NCBI GenBank assembly: GCA_946409855.1
Contig: CAMJXZ010000099.1
Coordinates: 1-10,014, forward strand
Source of the DNA: an uncultured Clostridia bacterium
GTDB lineage: Bacteria > Bacillota > Clostridia > Christensenellales > Aristaeellaceae
Reading direction: 5' to 3'
Length of the DNA stretch: 10,014 nucleotides
Shown: in pieces, positions 1 to 6,972 of the stretch
Position numbering within the stretch: position 1 is the stretch's first letter
Layout of the letters: every line of letters starts with the position of its first letter
Notes under the pieces: generated by a model
What the model was told of the DNA's origin: nothing
Databases searched by the model: none
The model's input: only the letters and a program-made list of their open reading frames with translations
Position numbers and translations under genes: made by a program

Positions 1-235
1 AGTTATCCAGGTATTATTCCGGGGCGGAAAGCATCAGATGCACATCCAGAACATCCTGCGGAACAGCCTTCCGCAGCGCGCGGACCAATTCAGGCCCGTA
101 GGAAAGGTTGTGGACGAAATGACCGTCCATGATGTCGATGTGCAGGCCGTCCGCCCCTGCCGCCAGCACATCCTCCACGTCTTTTCCCATATGGAGCATA
201 TCAGCCGCCAAAACAGACGGATATACTTTAATCAT
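1..235 (-). pseudogene. rpe: ribulose-phosphate 3-epimerase, 5' end, interrupted by an in-frame stop
   Basis: Rpe interconverts ribulose 5-phosphate and xylulose 5-phosphate in the cytosolic pentose phosphate pathway. The window holds the N-terminal third of the TIM barrel. Visible family marks are PSVLAAD at residues 6-12, HIDIMDGHF at 32-40 (metal ligand H32, catalytic and metal D34) and DVHLM at 64-68 (metal ligand H66). The ATG at 233-235 is chosen because MIKVYPSVLAAD matches the family start and a GGAGG lies 7 bases upstream; it overlaps the end of rsgA by 8 bases. The frame meets TAA at 14-16 after residue 73, but the codons beyond it (2-13) read Y-L-D-N, as expected for the family's PxxYI(D/E)xF stretch. 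The gene is therefore interrupted rather than naturally short. H42 also replaces the usual Pro of the FVPN motif. The rest of the gene lies outside the window, so real decay and a sequencing error cannot be separated. Confidence 0.8.
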
Positions 236-1112
236 ACCGGTTCCTCCAGGCTTCCTGCTGCTCCTGCAGCAGCTCACAGTAGCGTTCATGCCTCAGATGA
301 TGGATCCGCTGCTCCTGTACGGCCTGCCTGACCAGGCAGCCGGGTTCTTTGTAATGATAGCACGGGTCAAAACGGCACTTGCCTTCATACGGCATGTATT
401 CCGGGTAATACGACTTCAGCAGGACCGGGTCTTCCTTTTCGTCCGATATCGTGAACAGGCTGAAGCCCGGCGTATCCATCAGGCAAAGGTCTTTCAGGAA
501 AAACAGCTCCACATGCCTGGTGGTATTCTTCCCCCGGGCGATCTTCGCGCTGATTTCCCCGGTCTCTGTCTCGATATCCAGCAGCGCGTTGATGATCGTG
601 CTTTTGCCGACCCCGGACTGCCCGCAGAAACATACGGTTTCCCCCTGAAAAAGCGCCGGAAGCTCCGAAATGCCGGCCTTTGTTTTCGCGCTGACCGCGG
701 CCGTCCGGACATCCGCGCCGCTGTACTGCGCCTTTAATTCCTCATAAAGGGAGCCGCCCAGGTCCGCCTTGTTCAGGATGATGATCGCACGGATGCCTGC
801 TTTCCTTACGGCGATGAGCATCTTGTCGATGAGGGAAAAATCCGGCTCGGGCTGCGGAGCGACGACAATGGCCATGGCTGTCACATTGGCGACCGGCGGA
901 CGGATAAAAGAAGAAAGCCGGGGCAGGATCTCATCGATCCAGCCGTGTTCATCTCCTCCGCGGCCCGGGGTAAAGAGAATATGATCTCCAACCATGGGCA
1001 CCAGATGCTGGTGACGGAACTTTTTCTTGGCGCGAAGGATAAACTCCGCCCCGTCCTGCTGTCTCGCCGTATAGATACCGCCCCGGCCCCGAATCAGGAT
1101 CCCCTCCGGCAT
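228..1112 (-). CDS. rsgA: small ribosomal subunit maturation GTPase RsgA (CpgA/YjeQ)
   Basis: RsgA is a cytosolic, ribosome-stimulated GTPase that acts late in 30S subunit assembly. The 294-residue protein has the family's usual length and order. An N-terminal OB-fold (about 1-70) is followed by a circularly permuted GTPase domain in which G4 comes first: NKAD at 114-117, G5 SAK at 141-143, G1 GQSGVGKST at 164-172, the G2 region NTTRH at 196-200 and G3 DTPG at 213-216. A C-terminal zinc site has the pattern C-x4-C-x-H-x5-C (C246, C251, H253, C259). The ATG at 1110-1112 lies 8 bases after the prkC stop, and the AAGGAG just before that stop serves as its ribosome binding site. In B. subtilis the orthologue CpgA is a PrkC substrate, which fits its place next to prkC; whether that holds here is inference. 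The stop is TAA. Confidence 0.97.
   Translation of the reverse strand: MPEGILIRGRGGIYTARQQDGAEFILRAKKKFRHQHLVPMVGDHILFTPGRGGDEHGWIDEILPRLSSFIRPPVANVTAMAIVVAPQPEPDFSLIDKMLIAVRKAGIRAIIILNKADLGGSLYEELKAQYSGADVRTAAVSAKTKAGISELPALFQGETVCFCGQSGVGKSTIINALLDIETETGEISAKIARGKNTTRHVELFFLKDLCLMDTPGFSLFTISDEKEDPVLLKSYYPEYMPYEGKCRFDPCYHYKEPGCLVRQAVQEQRIHHLRHERYCELLQEQQEAWRNRYD
243..247 (-). promoter_or_regulatory. ribosome binding site of rpe
   Basis: GGAGG on the minus strand, 7 bases before the ATG at 233-235. It lies inside the last codons of rsgA, so rpe translation is probably coupled to rsgA. It fixes the rpe start at 235 rather than at any upstream in-frame codon. Confidence 0.8.
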
Positions 1113-1120
1113 GAAATCGA

Positions 1121-2755
1121 TTACTCCTTTTTCTGCATCTTGGACGCGTCCGTATAGACGACGATGGTCCCCGTGGTACCGAGAATCACTTTGGTGCCGA
1201 TATCCAGCTTGGTATCATTGCTGTCCGAAAACATCTGATCCGCCACGATATCAAATATTGACGCGTCGTCTGTCGAAAACTCATGGACATCTGTGATCCG
1301 AAGGCCCAGCTCCTCCGCTGTCCGGAGCGCCTCCTGACGGGTCATCCCGGTCAGCTTGGGAATCGTTACGCAGCCGCCTGACAGAACCACCTGCACAATG
1401 CCGCCGGCGGAAAGCTTTTCTCCGGCTGCCGGTGTCTGTTCAAGTACCGTGTCCCACGGCTTCTCCGAAACAACCCGCTGACTGACTACCAGCAGTGAAA
1501 AGCCGATCATTTCCAGCTTTTCTTTGGCCTCCTCCACATTCATGCCGTAGAGGCTCGGGATCTCCTGTTCCTTCGGCCCGGTACTGACGGTGATCTGGAC
1601 AGTATCCCCTTTTTTCAGGGAGGTCTCGTATTCGGGCTGCTGCCGGATCACATCGCCGACCGGTGTGTCCGGATCGCTGACCCGCGTGACCTGCGCGCTG
1701 AGGCCGGCATTCTGAATCATGTGAAGCGCCGTATTTTCGGAATAACCGACCAGATACGGAACATTGACCGTATTGGAAATGGACTGGTACAGATTGACGG
1801 CAACCACCGCGATCACCATCAGAACAGCCAGGCAGCACAGAATTTCCACCCCCAGGCGGATGCCGTTCACATGCGGAAGGATGAAGGATGAACTCTTTTT
1901 TTCGATTTTGAATTCCGGCTTCTCGCTGCTTTTTTCGGGGGAATCCAGGGCGTCCCGCAGGTCCCTGGCCATGTCCTGCGCCTGCTGGTAGCGGTTTTTC
2001 GGATCGTTTTCTAGCGCTTTCAAAACGACCCGCTCGATGGCCGGGGAGACGTCGGGGTTCAGGATGTGGATCGGCCGGGGCTGGATGTTCACGTGCTGCA
2101 TGGCGATCGCGACGGGCGTATCCCCGTCAAAGGGAACGGACCCGGTCAGCATTTCGTACAGGACGACCCCGACGCTGTAGATATCGCTGGCGGCGGAAAC
2201 CTCATGGCCCTGCGCCTGCTCTGGAGAGAAATAATGGACAGAACCCATGACCACGTCTTCCTTGCCGACCGTGGCGCTGTCCGCCATGCGGGCAATGCCG
2301 AAATCGGATACCTTGACATGGCCTTCGGAATGGATCAGGATATTCTGCGGCTTGATGTCCCGGTGAATGATCCCGTTGTGGTGCATGTGCTGCAGCGCAG
2401 ACAGGATCCGTATGGCGATCTGCACCGCGGTATCCGGCGTCAGCGCGCCCTTTTCCTCGATGATATCCTTCAGCGTCCGCCCTTCGATGTATTCCAGGAC
2501 AATATACCGGTAATCCCCTTCCGTGCCGACATCCAGCAGATTGACGATATTGTGATGGCTGACCTTGCTGGCGGCCAGCGCTTCCCGGCTGAAACGCTGC
2601 AGGAACTCCTCATCGTGATTGTATTCCGGTTTCAGAATTTTGACAGCCACATAATGATGGGTGCGCTGGTCCAGCGCCTTATAAACCAGCGCCATGCCCC
2701 CCTGGCCGATAAATTCTTCCAGCTGGTAGCGGTTGTCCAGCAGTTTCCCGTTCAA
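1121..2755 (-). CDS. prkC: PASTA-domain serine/threonine protein kinase (PrkC/PknB/StkP type)
   Basis: A single-pass membrane receptor kinase of 544 residues that senses cell-wall fragments or lipid II outside and phosphorylates Ser/Thr inside. The cytoplasmic Hanks-type domain (about 10-270) is intact: glycine loop GQGGMALVY 17-25, ATP lysine K39 (VAVK), helix-C E58, catalytic HRDIKPQN 131-138 (D133) and DFG 151-153. A juxtamembrane stretch leads to one hydrophobic segment at about 301-323. Three extracellular PASTA repeats follow at about 329-392, 396-460 and 462-529; the third is degenerate. The start is TTG, one base after the stp stop, with GGAGG 9 bases upstream; the next Met is residue 21, inside the glycine loop, so the TTG is needed. 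The oddity is the activation loop, which is poor in Thr and has E166 where B. subtilis PrkC has the phosphorylated T167. Pairing with stp is the standard kinase/phosphatase arrangement of Firmicutes. Confidence 0.96.
   Translation of the reverse strand: MNGKLLDNRYQLEEFIGQGGMALVYKALDQRTHHYVAVKILKPEYNHDEEFLQRFSREALAASKVSHHNIVNLLDVGTEGDYRYIVLEYIEGRTLKDIIEEKGALTPDTAVQIAIRILSALQHMHHNGIIHRDIKPQNILIHSEGHVKVSDFGIARMADSATVGKEDVVMGSVHYFSPEQAQGHEVSAASDIYSVGVVLYEMLTGSVPFDGDTPVAIAMQHVNIQPRPIHILNPDVSPAIERVVLKALENDPKNRYQQAQDMARDLRDALDSPEKSSEKPEFKIEKKSSSFILPHVNGIRLGVEILCCLAVLMVIAVVAVNLYQSISNTVNVPYLVGYSENTALHMIQNAGLSAQVTRVSDPDTPVGDVIRQQPEYETSLKKGDTVQITVSTGPKEQEIPSLYGMNVEEAKEKLEMIGFSLLVVSQRVVSEKPWDTVLEQTPAAGEKLSAGGIVQVVLSGGCVTIPKLTGMTRQEALRTAEELGLRITDVHEFSTDDASIFDIVADQMFSDSNDTKLDIGTKVILGTTGTIVVYTDASKMQKKE
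1124..1129 (-). promoter_or_regulatory. ribosome binding site of rsgA
   Basis: AAGGAG on the minus strand, formed by the last two codons of prkC (Lys-Glu) immediately before its TAA. The spacing of 11 bases to the rsgA ATG is slightly long, but no better site is present. The placement suggests coupling of rsgA to prkC translation. Confidence 0.65.
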
Positions 2756-2756
2756 T

Positions 2757-3452
2757 TCAGGACACCTCCGCGATCAGCAATGATATATTATCTTTTCCGC
2801 CGTTGTGGAGGGCTGTCTGCAGCAGCTCGTCCGCCGCGTTCTCCAGGCTGTTTCCGGACAGCGTGGCCTGGATGACGGCGTCTGAAACAAAGTTGCTCAG
2901 GCCGTCGGAGCAAAGCAGCCAGATGTCCCCCGTGCGTTTTTCCAGCGTCTGACAGTCGCTTTCCACATAAGGATCCGTCCCGACGGCGCGGGTGATCATG
3001 TTCCGGTAGGGATGGACCAGCGCTTCTTCCTTGGTGATGATTCCCTGCGACACCATTTCCTGAACCAGCGAATGATCCTGCGTGATTTGTTTTAATTCAC
3101 CGTCCCGCAGCAGGTAGGCGCGGCTGTCGCCGATATGGCCCAGATACACTTCGTCAGGTCCTTCCCAGAGCACCGTCAGGGTGGTTCCCATACCGGAATA
3201 CTCCTTATGAGAAGCCTGCTCGGTAAAAACGGCGCGGTTTACGTCGATCAGCGCAGCCCGCATCAGGTCCAGGGAAGGCTCTTTTCCGTGAAGCCTTTCC
3301 ATGATCCTGTCTGCCGCCATCCTGCTGGCGACTTCACCGGCATTATGACCGCCCATGCCATCCGCCACGCCGTAGAGGCCGGCATCCGTAAATACCGTAT
3401 CCTCGTTCAGAGACCGGACAAGACCCACGTGCGTTCTGGTAACCCAAATCAT
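2757..3452 (-). CDS. prpC: PP2C-family serine/threonine protein phosphatase (PrpC/Stp)
   Basis: A cytosolic metal-dependent phosphatase that removes phosphate from PrkC and its targets. The 231 residues cover a whole PPM/PP2C domain, slightly shorter than the usual 240-250. Motifs in order are RSLNED 13-18 (metal ligand D18), DGMGG 31-35 (metal D31 and G32), SGMGTT 86-91, GDSRAY 108-113, CSDGLS 181-186 (metal D183) and GGKDNIS 218-224 (metal D221). All the acidic residues of the dinuclear Mn/Mg centre are present, so it should be active. There is no membrane segment. The ATG overlaps the rlmN stop as ATGA, with GGAGG at 3460-3464, 7 bases upstream. The stop is TGA, one base before prkC starts, so kinase and phosphatase are almost certainly made together. 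The alternative name is stp; SpoIIE/RsbU-type PP2Cs are excluded by size, motifs and neighbourhood. Confidence 0.96.
   Translation of the reverse strand: MIWVTRTHVGLVRSLNEDTVFTDAGLYGVADGMGGHNAGEVASRMAADRIMERLHGKEPSLDLMRAALIDVNRAVFTEQASHKEYSGMGTTLTVLWEGPDEVYLGHIGDSRAYLLRDGELKQITQDHSLVQEMVSQGIITKEEALVHPYRNMITRAVGTDPYVESDCQTLEKRTGDIWLLCSDGLSNFVSDAVIQATLSGNSLENAADELLQTALHNGGKDNISLLIAEVS
2763..2769 (-). promoter_or_regulatory. ribosome binding site supporting the TTG start of prkC
   Basis: GGAGGTG on the minus strand, inside the 3' end of stp; the GGAGG core is 9 bases from TTG at 2753-2755. It supports TTG as the prkC initiator, since no ATG or GTG occurs at a suitable distance. Confidence 0.75.
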
Positions 3453-4486
3453 GGCTTTTCCTCCAAATGGTGCTTCCGCAGCTGGCCGCAGGCACCCTGA
3501 ATGTCATCTCCCATTTCGCGCCTTCTGGTGGCGGAAATATGGTTTTTTTCGAGAATATCCAAAAAAGACTGCACCTGCCGTTCCGATACGCCGAAGAGAT
3601 GCCGTTCCGGCACATGATTGAGCGGGATCAGGTTGACATGGCACTGCATCCCCCGGAGCAGGCGGGACAATTCTTCCGCGTTTTCGGGCGAAGCGTTGAT
3701 CCCGTCGATCAGAGCGTATTCAATGATGATCCGCCGCCCCGTCTGTTCCAGATAATACCGGCAGGCTTTGAGGGTATCGCTGATGGTATATTTGTCGGCA
3801 ATCGGCATGATCTGCCGGCGGATCCGGTCGTTGGGTGCGTGGAGGGACAGGGAAAGGGTGACTGGCAGATGTTCGTCGGCCAGTTCATATACCTTCGGAA
3901 CGACCCCGCACGTGCTCAGGGAAATATGGCGAAGGCTGATGTTGAGCCCCTGTTCATGGGAGGCGAGCCGCAAAAACCGGAGCACCTCCGGCAGGTTCAG
4001 CATCGGCTCCCCGCTGCCCATCAGGACCACGTGGCCGATCCTGGCGTCCTTCGGGCGCAGCAGCTCGTTGGCGCAGTGAATCTGCCCCAGCATTTCGGCG
4101 GCGGTCAAGTTTCTGACGCAGCCTTCCAGGGTGCTGGCGCAGAAAAGGCACCCCATGGCGCAGCCTACCTGGGTGGATATACAAAGCGTATAGCCGTAAT
4201 GGTAGTGCATGATGACGCCTTCGATGCAGTTCCCGTCCGGAAGGGAATACAGCACTTTGACCGTGTCGTCCAGCGCGGACTCGTGCTTTTCCAGGATCCG
4301 GACCGGCTGATCCGTATACGAAGATTTGAGCTTTTCCCGGAGCGCGGCCGGCAGGTTGGTCATCTGATCAAAGGAGACGCCTTTCTGCAGCCAGGAAAAA
4401 ACCTGTTTGGCCCGGTAGGAAGGCTCGGATATGGAGGCCATCTCGCCGGCCAGTTCTTCCGGAAACATGCCAGATAATTCTTTCAT
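3449..4486 (-). CDS. rlmN: dual-specificity 23S rRNA A2503 / tRNA A37 C2-methyltransferase RlmN
   Basis: A radical SAM enzyme that puts a methyl group on C2 of A2503 in 23S rRNA, at the peptidyl transferase centre; in some bacteria it also modifies A37 of certain tRNAs. The 345 residues are the normal length. An N-terminal helical accessory domain (about 1-95) precedes the radical SAM barrel with C109-x3-C113-x2-C116 for the 4Fe-4S cluster, and MGSGEP at 156-161 for SAM contact. Near the C-terminus, GDDIQGACGQL (326-336) carries C333, the equivalent of the Cys that becomes methylated in E. coli RlmN. Cfr, the resistance paralogue, is less likely because the N-terminus (EPSYRAKQVFSWLQKG) and the neighbours fit RlmN. 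The ATG lies in a 4-base ATGA overlap with rsmB and has only a weak GGAA-type site upstream, so it probably depends on coupling to rsmB. Confidence 0.96.
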   Translation of the reverse strand: MKELSGMFPEELAGEMASISEPSYRAKQVFSWLQKGVSFDQMTNLPAALREKLKSSYTDQPVRILEKHESALDDTVKVLYSLPDGNCIEGVIMHYHYGYTLCISTQVGCAMGCLFCASTLEGCVRNLTAAEMLGQIHCANELLRPKDARIGHVVLMGSGEPMLNLPEVLRFLRLASHEQGLNISLRHISLSTCGVVPKVYELADEHLPVTLSLSLHAPNDRIRRQIMPIADKYTISDTLKACRYYLEQTGRRIIIEYALIDGINASPENAEELSRLLRGMQCHVNLIPLNHVPERHLFGVSERQVQSFLDILEKNHISATRRREMGDDIQGACGQLRKHHLEEKP

Positions 4487-6018
4487 TGAACCGTTCCATT
4501 CCGGCGGAAACGGGCAATGAAGAACCCTTCGTCCCCGTCAACGCCAGGCAGCAGCTGAAGCCCCTGTTCCTTTCTCGCCCGCGGGAAAAGATCGCACACC
4601 CAGGCAGGAACAGGCTCCAGCGTGTAATCGGGATGTTCTTTGAGAAACCATTCGCACATCCTTTCGTTTTCATCCGGAAGGATGGAACAGGTGGAATAGA
4701 TGAGCGCGCCGTTCCGTTTGACATATTGGCAGCAGGTATTGAGCAGATTCCGCTGGATTTCGGTCATTTCCGCCACCGCTTCCGGGGTGACGCCGTACTT
4801 GATATCCGGCTTGTCGTTGATCACCCCAAGGCCGCTGCAGGGAGCGTCCACGAGGCAGACATCCATCCGCTGGACAAAGTCTTCCTTGAGGATCTGCGCG
4901 TCATGGGCGGCTGCCCGGATATTATCCAGCTTCAGCCTGCTTTTCATGGCGTTCAGCAGCGCCGCGCGGTGCTCGTGCAGGTCCCAGGCGTATACGCGCC
5001 CGGCGCCCTGCATCATTTCCGCCATCAGGGCTGTCTTGCCCCCGGGCGCCGCGCAGGCGTCCAGCACGGTCATGCCGGGCTTTACCTGGGCCAGCTGTGC
5101 GCAAAGCATACTGGCTTCTCCCTGGATGGAGAACGCGCCTTCCATATAGTCCGTATCCCGGGCGATCTGCATCACGCCGCTGACGTGGTAAGCGTGCGGA
5201 ACAGTACCTTTCCTGGACTGCCAGACTTTCCGGTTCAGCAGCTCTTCAAACCGCGCGTCGTCCGGATAGCGCATGAGGTTCGGCCGGATGGTGATATCGT
5301 GAACCGCCGGCCGGTAGGTGATGACCGCTTTGGCCAGGTCCGGGCCGTAATAGCCTGTCAGTTCCGCCACGACCCATTCCGGCATGGAATACCGGACGGC
5401 CAGGTACGCGGTCTGATTGCCGGCCTCATCCGGCCAAATCACCTTTTCCGGCTCCCGGAAATAATTGCGGAGCACGCCGTTGACAAACCCGGTCAGGTAT
5501 TCCAGGTTCATCTGCCTGGTCAGCTTGACCGCCTCGTCCGCGATGGCGTTGTCCGGGATTTTGTCCATGAAGGCTTTCTGACAGACGGACAGGCGCAGGA
5601 TATGGCGTACTTTGATATCCAGCTTGTCCGTATCTTCGATGAAAGCGTCCAGAATGTGATCGATCGCCGTCAGGTTTTCCAGCGTCCCGTAAACCAGAGC
5701 GGTGCAGAACCGCCTGTCGTTGGCCGGAAAAGTGCTCTGGCTTAACTGGCGGTTGACCGCCTCGGATACATAGGCGCCCTTGTCCAGCACATCGGACAGG
5801 GCAATCAGCGCCGAATAACGGGCAGGCGTCGCTTTTTCAGGCTGCCTGTCCCGGTCGGCGCGATTCCCCGCGGGGCGGGGACCGCCTCGCCTGGGGCCGT
5901 TCCCCTTGAAGGAAGGGCGTTCGCGGCCCGGCGCATTCCGTATGCCGCCGGATGGTTTTTCTCTGTTTGAAAACAGGGAACGATCCGTATGCCGCGGAGT
6001 GGGTGTACTGTCTTTCAT
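4483..6018 (-). CDS. rsmB: 16S rRNA m5C967 methyltransferase RsmB with an Arg/Gly/Pro-rich N-terminal tail
   Basis: RsmB methylates C967 (E. coli numbering) of 16S rRNA with SAM. At 511 residues it is much longer than the usual 430-450. After a 62-residue tail rich in Arg, Gly and Pro, a NusB-like RNA-binding domain spans about 65-190, followed by the NOL1/NOP2/sun methyltransferase fold (about 240-508). Seen there are motif I DACAAPGGKT (320-329) for SAM, motif IV DAPCSGLG (391-398) with C394, and motif VI YSTCS (441-445) with the nucleophile C444; both catalytic cysteines are present. The ATG at 6016-6018 has GGGAGGA 4 bases upstream, and no Met occurs between residue 1 and the NusB domain, so the tail is probably translated. 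The gene starts 15 bases after fmt and overlaps rlmN by 4 bases. Confidence 0.95.
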   Translation of the reverse strand: MKDSTPTPRHTDRSLFSNREKPSGGIRNAPGRERPSFKGNGPRRGGPRPAGNRADRDRQPEKATPARYSALIALSDVLDKGAYVSEAVNRQLSQSTFPANDRRFCTALVYGTLENLTAIDHILDAFIEDTDKLDIKVRHILRLSVCQKAFMDKIPDNAIADEAVKLTRQMNLEYLTGFVNGVLRNYFREPEKVIWPDEAGNQTAYLAVRYSMPEWVVAELTGYYGPDLAKAVITYRPAVHDITIRPNLMRYPDDARFEELLNRKVWQSRKGTVPHAYHVSGVMQIARDTDYMEGAFSIQGEASMLCAQLAQVKPGMTVLDACAAPGGKTALMAEMMQGAGRVYAWDLHEHRAALLNAMKSRLKLDNIRAAAHDAQILKEDFVQRMDVCLVDAPCSGLGVINDKPDIKYGVTPEAVAEMTEIQRNLLNTCCQYVKRNGALIYSTCSILPDENERMCEWFLKEHPDYTLEPVPAWVCDLFPRARKEQGLQLLPGVDGDEGFFIARFRRNGTVQ

Positions 6019-6022
6019 GGAA

Positions 6023-6029
6023 TCCTCCC
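6023..6029 (-). promoter_or_regulatory. ribosome binding site deciding the long rsmB start
   Basis: GGGAGGA on the minus strand, 4 bases from the ATG at 6016-6018, partly filling the 15-base gap after fmt. It is one of the strongest sites in the window and is the main support for including the unusual N-terminal tail in RsmB. Confidence 0.8.
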
Positions 6030-6033
6030 GCTG

Positions 6034-6972
6034 TTATTCAAACTTCCGGGCAGCAAACGTGTGCCCTCTTAAGTAGTCCGCCGCTTTCATCCGTTTTCCG
6101 CCGGGCATCTGCAACTCCAGGACCCGCAGGGCGGATGATCCGCCAGCCTGAACGACCAGGCCGGAAGCGGCGTCCGCCGAAATAACTTCTCCGGGAGCAT
6201 ATGTCCCTTGCGGCGAAGGAACGGCTTCCGCCCGCCAGATTTTCATGACATCTCCGGCAGCCGAAGCATAAGCGCCCGGCCAGGGAGATACGCCCTGAAT
6301 CAGGTGGACGATGGCGCCGGCGTCTTTCTCAAAATCAATATGGCCCGTTTCTTTGGTCAGCATGGGGAAATAGGTCATTTCCGCATCGTTCTGTTTTTGC
6401 CGGGGACAGTCCCCCTGTTCCAGCCTGCGGACGGTTTCTACCAGCAGCTGAGCGCCTGTTTCCGAAAGCACTTCCGTCAGTTCTCCCGCCGTCATGCCTT
6501 CCCGGATGGGCACCTTCCGCGCAAGGAGGATATCGCCCGTATCCAAGCCCTTATCCGTCAGCATGGTGGTAACGCCGGTCTCTTTTTCCCCGTTGATCAG
6601 CGCCCAGTTGATGGGCGCGCTGCCGCGGTATTTGGGCAAAAGGGAAGCGTGCACATTGACCGTGCCGATCCTGGGCACGGAGAGATTGTCTTCGGAAAGA
6701 ATCTGCCCGAAAGCCGCGGTCACGCAAAGATCGGGCTGCAGCATCCGGAGCGCTTCCGCCCCGTCCAGACGGATTTTTGCGGGCTGGAAAACAGGCAGAT
6801 CATGCCGGAGGGAGAATTGCTTGACCGGGCAGAATTCGACCTTGTTTCCCCTGCCCTTCGGCCTGTCCGGCTGGCAGAACACGCCGATGACCGGATATCC
6901 GGCCTCCAGGAGGCTGCGCAAAGAGGGCACCGCAAAATCAGGCGTGCCCATGAATACGATCCTCAGGCTCAA
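6034..6972 (-). CDS. fmt: methionyl-tRNA formyltransferase
   Basis: Fmt transfers a formyl group from 10-formyltetrahydrofolate to Met-tRNA(fMet), making the bacterial initiator. The 312 residues are the usual length. The N-terminal Rossmann-type domain (about 1-190) has MGTPDFAVPSL 8-18, QPDRPKGRG 34-42, and the active-site set N106, H108 in NVHASLLPKYRGSAPI (106-121) and D144 in KGLDTGDI (141-148). The C-terminal OB-like tRNA-binding domain follows from about 205. The start is TTG at 6970-6972, which overlaps the def stop as TTGA and has AAGGGGG 7 bases upstream. The first ATG (codon 8) would remove the first beta strand, so TTG is preferred. It is paired with def as in most bacteria: Fmt adds the formyl group that Def later removes. 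Confidence 0.97.
   Translation of the reverse strand: MSLRIVFMGTPDFAVPSLRSLLEAGYPVIGVFCQPDRPKGRGNKVEFCPVKQFSLRHDLPVFQPAKIRLDGAEALRMLQPDLCVTAAFGQILSEDNLSVPRIGTVNVHASLLPKYRGSAPINWALINGEKETGVTTMLTDKGLDTGDILLARKVPIREGMTAGELTEVLSETGAQLLVETVRRLEQGDCPRQKQNDAEMTYFPMLTKETGHIDFEKDAGAIVHLIQGVSPWPGAYASAAGDVMKIWRAEAVPSPQGTYAPGEVISADAASGLVVQAGGSSALRVLELQMPGGKRMKAADYLRGHTFAARKFE

Noticed and set aside
14..16. Stop-codon recoding as an explanation for the TAA in rpe
   Set aside because: TAA ends rsgA, prkC, fmt and priA at sensible family lengths, and TAA is not a selenocysteine or pyrrolysine codon.
14..289. Longer rpe start at 289
   Set aside because: The extra 18 residues overlap rsgA and have no Rpe similarity; GGAGG and the family's MIKVxPS start support the ATG at 233-235.
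2066..2875. 269-codon open frame on the plus strand
   Set aside because: Antisense to the kinase domain of prkC and the end of stp; no recognisable domain.
3467..4477. 336-codon open frame on the plus strand
   Set aside because: It lies wholly antisense to rlmN, whose radical SAM motifs are intact. Its predicted protein has no recognisable domain, and such frames are expected opposite GC-rich coding DNA.
4486..5745. 419-codon open frame on the plus strand
   Set aside because: Antisense to rsmB across its NusB and methyltransferase domains; rich in His, Arg and Gln with no family motif, as expected of a shadow frame.
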